Positions 37,199 through 50,600 of a stretch of DNA of 64,000 bases are shown here, piece by piece. The DNA comes from Branchiostoma floridae. Lineage: Eukaryota; Chordata; Leptocardii; Amphioxiformes; Branchiostomatidae. Below the pieces are notes generated by a model, which saw only the letters and a list, made by a program, of their open reading frames with translations, was not told the origin of the DNA and made no database searches. Where the stretch lies: NCBI RefSeq assembly GCF_000003815.2, contig NC_049986.1:21374191-21438190 (forward strand). Reading direction: 5' to 3'. Position 1 is the first letter of the stretch. Each line of letters begins with the position of its first letter. The position numbers were made by a program, and so were the translations under genes.

Positions 37199-38632
37199 CT
37201 AGATGAAGACGGGCAGCGCGCTGTGCCCGCCTTGTCTCGTGTTTTGTGTCTCCGGAATGTAAGGTTGGCGGTGGCTCTGCGCTGCCGGCGGACTGGAGAT
37301 ACCATCGGACCAGTCCGACGTGGCGGAGTGGGGGGACGAGCTCGACCACTGGTCGGGGGAATCTGGGGACGGGGTTAGGTAATTCTCGGGCACGATAGTC
37401 TCTGCGTGGCTCAGGTAGTGCGTGGGGGTGCACTCGTGGCTCTGCGGGTTGCCGTGGCTGTGCTGCGAGGGCGGGGTGGGCAGCTGCTCCGCCGGGTTGC
37501 CGTGGGAACCGAACTGCTGCGCGCACGAGCCCTGAGGTAGGACAGTCTGGTGGGGGTGCGCCGCCAGCTCGCCCGGCGGGATGACGTTGAGTGGAATGCC
37601 CGGGTCGTGCAGGTGCCCCCCTCCCATGGGGCTGCCCCCGTGCACGCCGTGTCCATCGTGGTACAGCCTGTGGTTGTTGTGGTGGTTGGTCTGGTGGGCC
37701 AGCTGCTGCTGCTTCGCGTTGGAAGACGACGAGAGCGCCTGGAAGGCGGCCATCTGCGCCGGGGAGCCGCCCGTGATGCTGCCGTGGCTGTGCGGAGGCG
37801 AGAGGAGACCCGACGGCGGGCTCTGACTCTGCTGCGGCATGTGGTTCATGCCCGCGTGCGACATGTGCATGCGGGGGGAGAACTGCGTGTAGTGGTGGTT
37901 ACGGGAGTCCAGCGATGCGAGCCAGTCGCTCGGCACCCTGACCGGAGGGTCGAGGTGCAAGCCCAGCCCCGTCTCCCCCCCTCGCAGAGTGGACTGGTCC
38001 TGGTGGGAGTTGGAATCGGCGGTGTGGTGCGAGAGGCGCGGCATGGGCTGCCCGTTCGCGAGGGAGAACGTGTTAACGACCTGTGGCGTGCCGCTGGTGA
38101 GGGCGACTGACTCCACGCCGTGCAGGTTGGGGTGAGACAAAGCCAGGTGCTGGCTCGACACTCCGTACATGGAGTTCGGCGGTGGCGTTTCCCCGTGGTT
38201 GTATCCGTGCGGCGACCCTCCAAGAGAACCATCTGGGGAGAGCGCGGTGGAATCCATGTGCCGCGGCATCGTGCCCGTGCCTTCCATCTTCTTCTTCCGG
38301 CGCATCTTGGACGCGTCCGCGCGCGCGATGGTGTGGTGCTGCATGCCCTTGTTCGGTCTCTTCGGCTTGGCTCTCTTCTGCTGGGTGGCCGGGCCGTTCA
38401 TGAAGTGGTGGCCGCCGAAGTTGCTCTGGCAGTTGGCTGCCTGCGAGGGGCTGCGGACAAGGTTGTACTCGTCCAGAAGCTTGACGATGTCAGAGTGCAT
38501 GCGCTCCTGCGCGATGTCCCGCGGGAGTCGGTCCATGTGGTCGGTGATGTCACGGTTAGCGTAGTGGTCCAGGAGAATCTTGGCGGCCTGGAAGCTGCCT
38601 TCTCTGGCGGCAAGGAACAACGGGGTTTCCTC
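37199..38632 (-). CDS. Notch: Notch exon: last ankyrin repeat, NLS, C-terminal tail and PEST degron
   Basis: Acceptor tctcacag, stop TAG. It starts [18 protein letters not shown], the near-invariant final ankyrin repeat, through [17 protein letters not shown]. Basic clusters KRAKPKRP and MRRKKK are likely nuclear localisation signals. The tail is rich in His, Gly, Pro, Gln and Ser. Near the end [10 protein letters not shown] is a Fbw7-type phosphodegron, followed by the WSSSSPHS motif known in vertebrate Notch PEST regions. The protein ends ALPVFI. Confidence 0.95.
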   Translation of the reverse strand, partial: EETPLFLAAREGSFQAAKILLDHYANRDITDHMDRLPRDIAQERMHSDIVKLLDEYNLVRSPSQAANCQSNFGGHHFMNGPATQQKRAKPKRPNKGMQHHTIARADASKMRRKKKMEGTGTMPRHMDSTALSPDGSLGGSPHGYNHGETPPPNSMYGVSSQHLALSHPNLHGVESVALTSGTPQVVNTFSLANGQPMPRLSHHTADSNSHQDQSTLRGGETGLGLHLDPPVRVPSDWLASLDSRNHHYTQFSPRMHMSHAGMNHMPQQSQSPPSGLLSPPHSHGSITGGSPAQMAAFQALSSSSNAKQQQLAHQTNHHNNHRLYHDGHGVHGGSPMGGGHLHDPGIPLNVIPPGELAAHPHQTVLPQGSCAQQFGSHGNPAEQLPTPPSQHSHGNPQSHECTPTHYLSHAETIVPENYLTPSPDSPDQWSSSSPHSATSDWSDGISSPPAAQSHRQPYIPETQNTRQGGHSALPVFI

Positions 38633-41600
38633 CTGTGAGAACAAACAATTCATGTAATTCATTGTTTCAATCTGGTCATATATTATATGATTTCTACTCA
38701 AGTTTCGTTCTATACATATACCAATATGCTTCCTTCTATGTTACTATTGATCATTTTGGCTTTAAAACTAAGCTCAAGATTTCTGGAGTCTTTCAATACA
38801 ATGTGTCCAGTGCTACTTTGTAGTTGTCTTTACTTTGAAATGGCTCAACAATATACCAAATGTTTGACTCGCATCTTTGATTTTTAAAAGAATTTGGGAG
38901 TAACCTTTAACATTCAGTTTCTGATTACTTGTCGGACCCCGGAAACAGCAACTTAGGGTATTTGGACCTAAAAGCCAATACGACTCGAACAATGAGGTAA
39001 CAGTATCCCTCACCTTGTTGTCCTGTACGTCCTTGTTGACCCCATGACTAAGCAGGCTGATGACAGCCTCCTCATTGTTAGTTGCAGCAGCCCAGTGTAG
39101 AGCTGATTTGCCTGGAAATGAGAGAAACACGATGTTTCAACATCTAGCCTGGTACAAGTAAAGCACACCATCTGCAGAAGTACATATGATAACAAATGGT
39201 ACTACATGAAAGAGGTAACAGGATTCCAAACAACTTTCTACCCTTGTTAACAAGTAATAGCAAACATGATGCAATTTCTAATGTACTAAAATGTTAAAAC
39301 TGTGTGTCTTCGAACAAAATACACTACTCCTATACTCAGAGAATCTTGGGTTTTATTTTCAGCTCAACAAGTTAACTAGGTAGTTGAGCAAGTGAGGTAT
39401 GATATGATATTATGCAGTTGTGGCTTACCGTTGTCATCACAGGCGTTTGCATCAGCGTGCGAGTTGAGCAGCTCTTCCACCACACCCTCCACAGCCAGAC
39501 GTGCTGCCAGTATCAGTGGTGTGGTGCCATCGTTGGTCCTTGCATCCAAGTCAGTTGCTCTATTGCGCAGCAGAATCTATAAGATAACAAGATAACATCT
39601 TAGAAAGAGTTGACAGAAACAACAACAACAGCAAAACAACTTCCTAATAGTAATAAAAGCTTTCACAATATTGTGGTATTTCTCAGTCTTAACTGTCAAA
39701 GACACAAAGTCAGAAACCCAAGAACTAAATTTGATTGATAGATCAATAAAATAAAAAAGTCTTCAAATCTGAAGAAATGTGATGATGGTAAAAAAAAGTG
39801 GATTTCTTAACATTTGATGCTTCACTCTTACACTATACACTATACTCAGTGCTAAAATAGGGAAAATTTTCCAACCATAATAAAGCAAAGTAACAAACCT
39901 GGAATACTCCTTGAGCATCAGAAGCGATTGCAGCATGTAGGGGAGTCCTGCCGGTGTTGTCTCGAGCGTTCGCGTCGGCTCCCGCGTCGAGCAGTCTTTT
40001 GGCACGGTCTGCACGGGCATAGCGGGCTGCCAGGTGGAGGGATGTCTCTCCTGTAAAACATCGAACAAGAGGTTTCAGTTATGAACTTCACAAGGCAAAC
40101 ATACTACAGAACATTCTGCATACAACCTGCTTTTTGACAACTTAAGCTGAAAACATTTTTTATTTACCATTAAAACACAGTTCTTTTAAGTAAACAGAAA
40201 TGTATTTTGCAACCAAATTTTATTCTACTGATCAGCTTTTCTCCCTCTGAATGTATATTGAAGAACTTGGGAGACTTTCAAGTTTCATGTCGAGCCAGCT
40301 ACAGTTTAATGTAAATATTCTGTAGGCTTATGCCAGGTCTTCTGTGGTGCCCCAATGGTCGAATAGTTAGACTGAGGGATGGATGAGATGAGACTATGAC
40401 GATGATGATTTGAATTCTCCCTACCTGTCCTGTCTGTCTGTGCGTTGATGTTTGCCCCCTGCATCAGCAAGTCGGTGATCACGTTAGCAGACTCGTCCTC
40501 CCCATCCTCCTGGTCTTCCACATACTCCAGGCCACCCCCTCGGAATGATGCCAACATCAGCGGGGTCAGGCCATCTGGGAACAGGATAAAATTAGGGTTT
40601 AACTCTCTGGCAACAATATAACAGCAGAGGCTAAGTAAAGCCTAATGATGTTTATTTTCTTGAGAAAGACAATTAAGTCGAAACCGGTCTAATACTGTCT
40701 CTGAGCTGGCATTATCCCAAAGCTACGAATAATGTTTAATTTCTAACTACAACTTTCTAAACTTTTTAAGCATCAAGACATACAGTAACTGTAAGCTTGC
40801 TTTGTCAAAACAGGAAAACTTACAACACTGGCACTAAAGTGACTATGAGTAAGACGTCACAAGTGGTATATGATACACAGAAGCATTTACTTTGTTTGTA
40901 TTGCTGCAAATGTTTGATAATCCTCAATGTATGCTATAACAATTTGTGTCAAAACTAGTATAATAAAGAAATACAGAAGAATTTCACTCCTTACTTCAGA
41001 ACTATATTCAAGAAAAGTGTTTTGACATCATTCAATTGACAGGTTTTTATGTTAAAGGTCTAAGCAAGTAATGCTCACCAGAACCTCCAACATTATGTTA
41101 TTGAGAGTTCTCATGTTTAATATCTGAGGAAGAAATGCTCACCAGGGCCTCTAACATTCACATCCACAGAGCAGGGGTCTGCCTCTCCCTCCGTTTGTGG
41201 GGGGGTGAGCGCGACCTGTGCCAGGCACGCGGGGTTACGGATATCCGCGGCGTGCAGGTGCTGCTGGGTCCACTGGCGATGATCCGTGTCGTCGTAATCC
41301 GACAGGGTCTGGTCGGCGGTCGCATCTCCGCCTGGCGTGGGCTGCTGCGTCTGTCCAGACAAAAAACAACAACGTTCCCCTTTAGTTTTGTGTTTAGCAG
41401 GAGTCTCTATTAGTAAAAGAACATGGGAATACTTCCTGGAGTCTTTCACATTCTAGACAAAAATACAAAACACTTCATCATCATGTTATAACATCTTGAA
41501 TTACAATATCTTCACAATAACAAAAACAACAATGTTCTACTTTAGTTTGTCATCTTAATTAAACATACAACAAGGCAGAGGAAACAACAGGCAAAAGGTT

Positions 41601-44600
41601 ACAGTGTAACAACTTCCTGTTCTTGTTCTTAACACATTAGGGACATGTAGAATTGAAGAGTTATCTCCTAAACACTGTGATTGTGAAAGTACACAACATT
41701 TTTGTCCTCTTGACCCTTGACTAAACATGTCCCAAGGGAAAAATAACACGGGAACAGCATATGTATAAGATTTAGCAGCTTTCTGTTCAGGTATGTTATT
41801 AGCATCACAAACACCTGATTACATAAAAAAGGGACATAATAATATAATTTTGGTAACTGTCTTTTACTTTGTTTTCTATGCAGTTCATGTAAGGTCTTCC
41901 CACCTTCATTCGCTTGGCTTCAGGAGGTACCATGTCATCTTCCCAGGCAGATGAGTCACGAACAGTTTCGTTATCGTTGTCGTCAACGTTAGCAGTTGCT
42001 CCTTGTGGAGGAGTGAAGCTCCTAAAAACAAAAGCAACACGTTAGTTTCTTCTAGTCCCAAAACACGAATCTAGGTATAACATCAGCTTTTATGCTTTAT
42101 CATAACTCATCACTACTTACCGAGTTGTCATCAGGGTCTCTCACTGTATACAGTTCAAACAACCAGACTTGTGCACATGTTACAAATGTGATGACGACTG
42201 GTCTGTATAAACTACTTGTGACTAACAGTCGCGCCCCACTTCCTAACACAACAGACACGCGATACATCGGATACAGTGTAGCAACCATAGACCACCCATC
42301 CTAACAACAACAGTTTATTTTAACGGTTGTCCAATTTTAGAAAATAAAACCAGACAATCATGACAACAGAAACTAGGAAGAACAAAGTCATGGGTAGTGA
42401 AGATCTTAGTTGGTCTTTCTAGCACCTGTTGTAGTTGTTTTCTTTACCTTGCTTCTTCATTAAAATGTTTGAGACTCTAGGAACGGATTAGGACTAGCTT
42501 CAGCTCTTTCTGTTCAACTCATTGTTCAGGAGCCCAGCTCTTAATTTTCATTGTTGAATCAGCTATTTGAAGATAATGATAATACCTTTTTCATTGATTT
42601 CATGGCTTCTTTATACAGATATGGATATCTGCCCCAAAAAGCAAGTTTCCGTCCCAGAGACTGCCCTGATATGGATACTCTCTTACATCCACACACACAC
42701 ACAGAAAACAGGGATTCATCTTGTACAAACTTACTTCATTCCAACCTCCTGACCGACCGGGTCGCGGCGGCGGGTGGACCTGCGAGCGTCCTTCCTACTC
42801 TCCTTGGTCAGCTTGAATCCCTCGGGGTACCACAGCTGACCGCTCTCTCGCCTCCGCTTGGTGGTCATCAGCACCCCAAGGCCCACCATGACCAGGAGTA
42901 TCCCCACCGCGGCCACCACCACGTACAGGGGGTTGAAAGGTTGCGTCGTCGGAGGCGCAGGGTCCTCACCGCCTGTAATGCGACACCAGGGTTAGTCAGC
43001 TGTTTGGAAAACCGGTCTAGTCCAGTCCTGGCCAACAGGAACACATACCTGCTTCTTCCAACACACTGAGAACTCCGACAGTATTACCGTGGAACACAGT
43101 TGTGTGATCAGGGTAAGTCAGCGGTCTAGTCTAGTCCTAGCCAACAGGTAAACATACCTGCCTTTTCCAACACACTGATAAGCCCTTCAGTATTACCATG
43201 GAACACAGTTGTGTGATCAAACAGTGGTGGTCATGCTAAGGGTTGACTGTAAGATTTTCTAACTTTTACGTCACATGCAGACAGTAATCAAAACATGTGG
43301 ACACTTCCCTACAAGCCATACAGTGTAGTACCTGTTCTAGTTCTATCCTGGTACAGTGTTACTAAATCCACTAGCATTAAGTCTACCATATCTTTAAAAT
43401 AACAACATGGTATCATACACCGAAATGACACTAATAACATAATCCTCATCTCGTGAGTATACTCAGTAACAAAATACCTGGTTAAAATTTGCTTGACTTT
43501 TTTGACATCAGAAGCCACTTTTTGGTGGTCCCTTAGATCTTTTTTTTTCTCATTGATGCAAGCATTAAAAATACTGTCTATAGTCTACCTAACCATATTT
43601 TATCAGTCCCCTGAGTGGACACTTTTGACTGTAGTAGATGAAGGCGAAACTTACTGTAGAGAGACTTGACTGGATAGCTCAACTGTGACAGTCCATCATG
43701 CAGAAACAGGGCAGCCAGGAAGTCTGCTGCCTCCTTCGCTGTCTCGAAACAGTCGTCATGTGCTCGGTAACACTTACTGTTGTCCATCTCCAGATACACT
43801 ATGGAGCTGTAGAACAAGAAAACAAAATCATTTAGTAAACTTGCTAGTCTCAAAAGTATACAGTTACATTTGATGTCTAAGTCATAGTCCTATATTTAGA
43901 ACTGCTTTGGGCTATACTAAGAAATACAGTCAAGTCTGTACATGTGGGCACCTCTACATAAGGACCACCTGGCCATTGTGATCACTATTTTGGTGATCCC
44001 TTCGAATCATTTGCCCTATATACACTAGCATTAAGAATCCTGTCTACAGTGGTCTTCTTGAGAAATTTCAACTGCATATGTGATACTCAATCATTATTGA
44101 CCTAGTTTCTTCTCTCTCTATAGAGAAAATAGAACATCCAACCTACCCTTGGACTTCAGACTCTGTGGCTCGCCTGTAGCGGCCAGTAAGCGCCCTGAAG
44201 ACAGAGCGGATTGCTCGGTTGCTGATGGTCTCATCGACCTCTTCACCGTACCAGGGGTAAACCATGGGGTTTCCTTCGTCATCGATCTTAAAGGACATCG
44301 AGCTCCTCAAGATGATGCCTGAGAACAAGTCACAAGGAAAATTGTAAGGAGCTGTTCTCAAGAAGCTAAAAATACATGTAAGGAATTGTAAGTGGCCAAG
44401 CTTAGACTGTGGACAAAGCATGATGCTTCTTTTTCATTACCAAGCAGGCAAAAAAATAGTTATGCATAATCACTGCAGCAGGGAGCTAGTCCACTGGTAG
44501 TGGTATGTTTTTTAACTCTTATCCTCTTTACAAAATGCTAAGTGCTGAGAAGAGAAAGCAGTATGTACCATTTTTCATGTCTTTGAAAAACTGGGTCAAA

Positions 44601-47600
44601 CTCATGACCTACCCAAGTCTTTGGCTCTTCTGGATCAATATCATGACCTATGAAAGAAAAACACTCTACCAACTGCACCAGTTTCACAGGAACAATATCA
44701 CTGAGCTGAAAAGTTATAAAAGACACTCACTCAACATCCTGAGGAAGGAGACAGAGTTGTTGAGCAGGACAGAGGGCGGTGCCGCCACGATCATGACCAG
44801 GTAACCCTTAGCTGTGACGGGCGGATACTCCTCGTCACAATCCCCGCCATCGTAACCGCACTCCATGTTGTTACAGCCGCTGTCGCAGTTCCCGTCCCCG
44901 AAGAAGTTTCCGCAGTAGGTGTCGTACACAGGGCTGGGGAAGGATAACAGAGGTGGTTTAGTTAGCATCAGTGAATGGTCGATTGTGCAAGCATGTCTTA
45001 CCTTTCTGTGATGGAGAACAACAGACATTTAACTGTGTAATTAATGATGGTGATTCAGGGCTTGAAATACTGGTGCACGTGCACTTTACCTTGTAGCCAA
45101 TTTGTGCAAATCAATTTTGACTGTGTGCACTAAGTAAGGTGTTTGTGTTGGGCTACATACAATGTAGTTTTGTAATGTGTGTAGACAGCATATTCTTGGG
45201 GTGCATATTCTTGACAGCATATTCGTAACATTACTGTACATGTGTGAGATTTTGGAGTTAGATGGAATTTCATATTAAACGTCTCTTTTAAAATCATTTA
45301 GACATGAAAACATATCTACACATACCTTAACTACGATCCTTTTTTATTTTGTACACTTACTTGCAGGTTGGATGCGGATTCTCCTCACAGTCTCGCCCAT
45401 CGTAGAAGCACTCCTCCGTGTTGCACTGCTGGTCACAGTTTCCGTCGGCAAAGTAGTTCCAGCACTGGAGCGAAGAGGTACAGTTGGCCCAGGGGTGGTT
45501 CCCCAGGGCGCAGTCCGTGCCATCCCAGTCACACTCGTGGATGTTACACTCCTCCTGCAGGAAAAAACAAGACAACAACATTGTAAACATCACTTCTCTT
45601 CAACTTCTATATTCTTACCTTTGCTAAAAGAGTTATGCTTTCTATGCCGTTGGGTGCAATATTGAACTGAACAGGTTATCGTTGAGTTTTTTTACCACAG
45701 TTTGTGCGTATACAGGTAGAAACATTCAATTTGCCAAAATGTTGCAAAATGTTGAAGTTGACATTTTATAGCCACTAAACTGTATGTATCATGAGGTGAC
45801 CGTAAGGAGCATAATTACTACTATAGAGGTGACAAAACTATGAATGAAAAGTCAAGACTTACATCACAGTGCCCATCCCTCGCCTTGCTAGCACAACTGT
45901 CCAAGGGACAACTTGGCTCTGGAAACAACAACATAACAAATGTCAACTTCTTACATATAAAAGAACAATGGTAAATCTACTAATGACATACTGTACTCCA
46001 ACTTAACTAATTCTACAAGAAACCTACACTGATTTACACAAAGATTGCTTGTAGAAATAGTTTGAAGCCCCATTCCATACTTCAGTTCTGTGCTAAACAA
46101 AGTTCTTGGTTCCCACCTTTCAATGAATAGAGCAGCTGTACAATGACTAAGAGAAATTGAGAGGAAGAAAACTAACCTATATGTGGAGGAATCATGGTCA
46201 CACCAGGCCCGGAGGCGATATCAGGAATGTAGATTTCACACACGAGTCCGTTGTAGTCCTCGGGACACATGCAGCGGTAGGAGTCTATGCCCGTCTGCTG
46301 ACAGTCTCCGTTGTTGTAGCAGGGCAGGCTAAAGCAGGGGTTACTCTCGTGGAACTGGCAGCGATCCCCGGCGTAGTCTCTGGTGCAGGAACACTGGAAG
46401 CCTCCGTCTTCGTACAGGCACTGGCCTCCGTTCTTACACTCCAGGTCGCATTCTAGCTCGCAGTTGTCTCCACCAAAACCCTGGAAAGGATCAAGAAAAA
46501 TGTCAGAAGGGTAGGAAAGATAGAATCTTCTCAAGGAGGGGCAGAATGCGATTTCTATAGCCCTCTGGCCACAAGGGCCATTACAATTGATGACTATTGG
46601 AGTGCGTTTGTCTCCCAAATACTATCTCTACTAAGTATAAAGTATTGACGGCTAAGCAGAGAAATGGTTTAAAAAAACAAACTTTTGAATGCAAGTCGGC
46701 AAAAGGGGTAACAAGTGCCCATAGATATAATCATGTCTAGAACTAGAGACTAGACTGCGGCACTTTTACTGTTTACAGCCTTGCAACTTGTCTCTGGGCA
46801 TGAATCTCAGTAAATCAAATAACAGCAGCCCACTCACCGGTCCACAGTCACAGACGTAGTTGTTCCCACTCTGCGAGCAGGCCCCTCCGTTTAGACACGG
46901 GTCGGACTCGCACGAGTCCACAGTCCTCTCGCAGCGCCCTCCGGTGTACCCAGGCTTACAGTCACAGCTGTAGTCGTTCTCCAGCTGTACACAGTCCAGC
47001 GTACCCTCGGCATCGCACGGGTTGGACAGGCACTCGTTTACGTCGCCCTCGCACCGCTGACCCACGTAACCAGGGCGACAGCGGCAGGTAAACTCGCCGA
47101 TTCCGTCCACGCAGGTGCCATCGTGGTAGCAGGCACCGGCGAAGCAGTTGTCGTTGTTGATCTCACAAAGAAGTCCTACAGAAGGTAGTGAAAGAAAACT
47201 GTGTTTAGATGTGTGTTTAGTTTGTGCTAAGTGTATTTGTGTGTGGCTCACTAGTATAAAAGGAGTGTGTGTGATGTTCTGTTTTGGTTAAAGATGAAGT
47301 GTAACTATTGGTAATGCTCATTCTCTAAATCAGTCTCCTGGCTTAGGAGTGTATGTCTCCGATCTCTTGTGAGGAGACCTAAACAGCCTGACAATAAGAG
47401 ATTGTGAAATGCAGGCTAGAGATTCTTGTGGAAGAAACGTAAACTCTCTTCTCTCTGAATGATCTCTGAAATGTCTGACACATGGAGAGCACATGTGGTA
47501 CTTACTTTGCATCACACAGTGTCCAACTTTCATTAAAGAATCACTGATAAAGATTCCAGAGAAAGTAACCCGAACTCGCAAACTCACCTTGAGTCCCTGG

Positions 47601-50600
47601 AGGACAGGAGCACCTGTACTCGTTTACCATGTCGATGCAGGTGCCTCCGTTCTGGCACGGGTTAGAGATGCACTCGTTAATCTCCTGCTCGCAGTTCACC
47701 CCCTGGTAACCGGGACGACAGGCGCAGGTGTAGGTGCCCAGCCCGTCCCGACACTCGGCGCCGTTCTGGCACGGCGAGGAAGCGCATTCGTCTATCTCCT
47801 CGGAGCAGTAGCTGCCCCTGTACCCGGCGGCACAGTTGCAGTTGTGGCTGTTGCCGGTGTCGACACATGTGCCGCCATTCTGGCACAAGTCAGCCAGGAG
47901 AACGCCTGGAAAATTAGAAATAAGGTTTTTAGTAAGTGTCAACTTTCTTGTAAACATGCAATGCAAGTTCTTAGAATCCAAAAGAATTCTTCACTTTTCA
48001 ACATACTAAACTCTCTTGTCTTGCATGTGACTTCACAAAAGTCATATGACCATGCGTGCTGTTATCTAATATTTGTTGTTCTGTATGTAACCTTGTTGTA
48101 CAATTATTTAGCTAGTACTTGTTATTGTTTGCCATACATTGTAACTTGTGCGATTGTTGAGCAATAAAAATCCATTCATTCATATAGTGATTTTCAACAA
48201 CTCTTTCCACTGTATATGTGAGCAAATAAGTTAGAAAATACAGTTTTACTCACTTCTCTCAGAGGCAGCAGCAGCACAGGACACCTTAGTCATGTCACAG
48301 ATCAGTCCTGTCCACTCGTCCTCACACAGGCACTCGTAGCGATCACCGGACTGCGTGCACGTCCCTCCGTTACGACAAGGATCATCAGCACACAGGTCCT
48401 TCTGGCTCTGTAACCACATCGAGTTCAAACCGTTAGGAAAAAAGGTTTCCAAATTTTAACAAAGATACAGATGTGAGACCATCTGACATACCACACTAGT
48501 TCTACGAGAGAAGCTATTCTTCGTAACAGCTAGCTGAGTACAGTAGTGAACTGATAGTTTTGATCATTACAATACCACATTTTCAATACAGCTTCTACAT
48601 GGTGCTTGAAGTGTGGCTTTCTATGAACAAAACCATTATATTGTCAAATTATTTTCCTGTGTTCGTGTATTATACACTACAATATACTGTTCAGGTCAGC
48701 ACCAGAAGCATACAGCATGGTAGCAACAGAGCAGCAGCAACAACCAGAACATCATAAACTACAAGACAAGAAAGACTGTGTATATCCCAGTTATGTTGTT
48801 CAAGTTCTGTTTGTGTCCAGGGACACCTGAAAACCAGGCCATAGCCTTAGTGTGTTTTTTACCCTGGTGAAAGATGAAGAAAATGAAAAGAAGAAAAGGT
48901 ACCTGACAAGTCACTCCCTCGTACCCATAGGTACAGATACAGGAGAAGTAGCCAGTCTGGTCCACACATGTCGCACCGTTCTGGCACGGGTTGGAGTCAC
49001 ACTCATTAATCTCGTGTTGGCAGTTAGAACCGGTGAAGCCAGAGGGACAATGGCAGGTAAAGGTGTTGATGCCGTCGATACAGGTGCCTCCACTGAAGCA
49101 GGAGCTGTCATGGAGAAGAACAAGGGAATAGTTGATGTTTTGCTTTATGTTTCTTCTGATAAGAAAATAACTATCTCTACTCACCCATTAAAAAGGTGAG
49201 TAGGGAACACATGTTTGAAAAAATAGAGGAAATTTGAACATTCAAAAAAAAATTCCTCAAATCAAGTACCTCTAGTAACATAGACTACGCAAATCTACTG
49301 TATGACAAATGCTCTCTTAGACTGCTTTGTAAAACTCAATATTAGTAATCAAATGTAGTGGGGTTTTGCTTGAAAGTTAAGAGGCTTTTATAGTCTAAGT
49401 GGACAGTGTTTGTGCATGATTCACCACCTGTTACCAGTGTTATAGTCATCATCTTTATCAGCATCACGTTGGCAAGTACTTCTTACTATTATTTATTTGC
49501 TTTAGAACTATACAAGCTGCTGCTGAATATGTTTTAAGTACATAGAAGTTCCCAACCGCTTTCTCATGGTGTTAATTGTTTAACCATCTGCGGATGCAAT
49601 CCACATCTCTTGCATATAGGAAAATGCCGTGAATTCCGCCAGCGCCATACCTAGAGGTGCAGTCATCCTTGTTTGTCTGGCAGTTCGTTCCAATGAATCC
49701 CACCACGCAGTCGCAGGCATAGCCGTTCACCGCGTCGATACACTGCCCTCCGTTCTGGCAAGGGTTAGAGTAACATTCGTCGATGTCCTCCTCGCAGTTT
49801 GTGCCACCGAAGCCAGGCATACAGGAACAAGTGTAGCTGTTGATGCCGTCATTACATGTTCCACCATTATGGCAAGGGTCTGGGGAAAGGGAAGAATAAA
49901 ACATGAATGCTTTAAATGTGTAAAACGCTATTAACAAGGGTGAAAAATGTTTTAGTTCCGGCTTCTCTTCTTAATTAAAATTTGCACAGAGCCATCTGCA
50001 GGTCGAAGGCCTTTCAGGCATGTTTGGCATTGCTGCCATACTTTTCCACTAACATCAAAGGCCAACAAATTTGTACCTGTCAAGTCATATCAGGCCTGCG
50101 CCAACTTTTCCAGCAGGCCTTTGTAAACAAGATGCATATTCATACCACCAACTGCTAACATTTTTCTAATACTTCTGTCTGTACTGTTAAAGGTTACAAC
50201 TTTTACAAAAGTTTTAGTGAAAGGGGCAGGCAGCATCTATCTTACAACAGTACTGGATGTAAAAAGTGGCTCCACAAAGGCCTGTCTCAACTTTTGCAGC
50301 AGCCTTTGTAAACAACTTAACAAGATGCATATTCACACCATGGACATTTTTCTAATACTTCCGTCTGTGTTGTTAAAGGTTAAAAGTTTTACAATAGTTT
50401 TAGTGAAAAGGGCAGGTAACATCTATCTTATAACAGTACTGGATATAAGAAGTGATTTCACACAGGCCTGTCTCAACTTTTGCAGCAAGTCTTTGTAAAC
50501 AACATTTTTCTAATACTTCTGTCTGTACTGTTAAAGGTTAACAGGTAAAGTTTTACAATAGTTTTAGTGAAAAGGGCAGGTAACATCAATCTAACAACAG

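Noticed and set aside
37550-38110. 186-residue plus-strand frame opposite the last Notch exon
   Set aside because: Mirror of a GC-rich coding exon; the translation is Arg/Val-rich without domains, while the minus strand gives conserved Notch sequence.
47493-48167. 224-residue plus-strand frame
   Set aside because: Antisense of EGF29-31 exons plus intron; no domain character.
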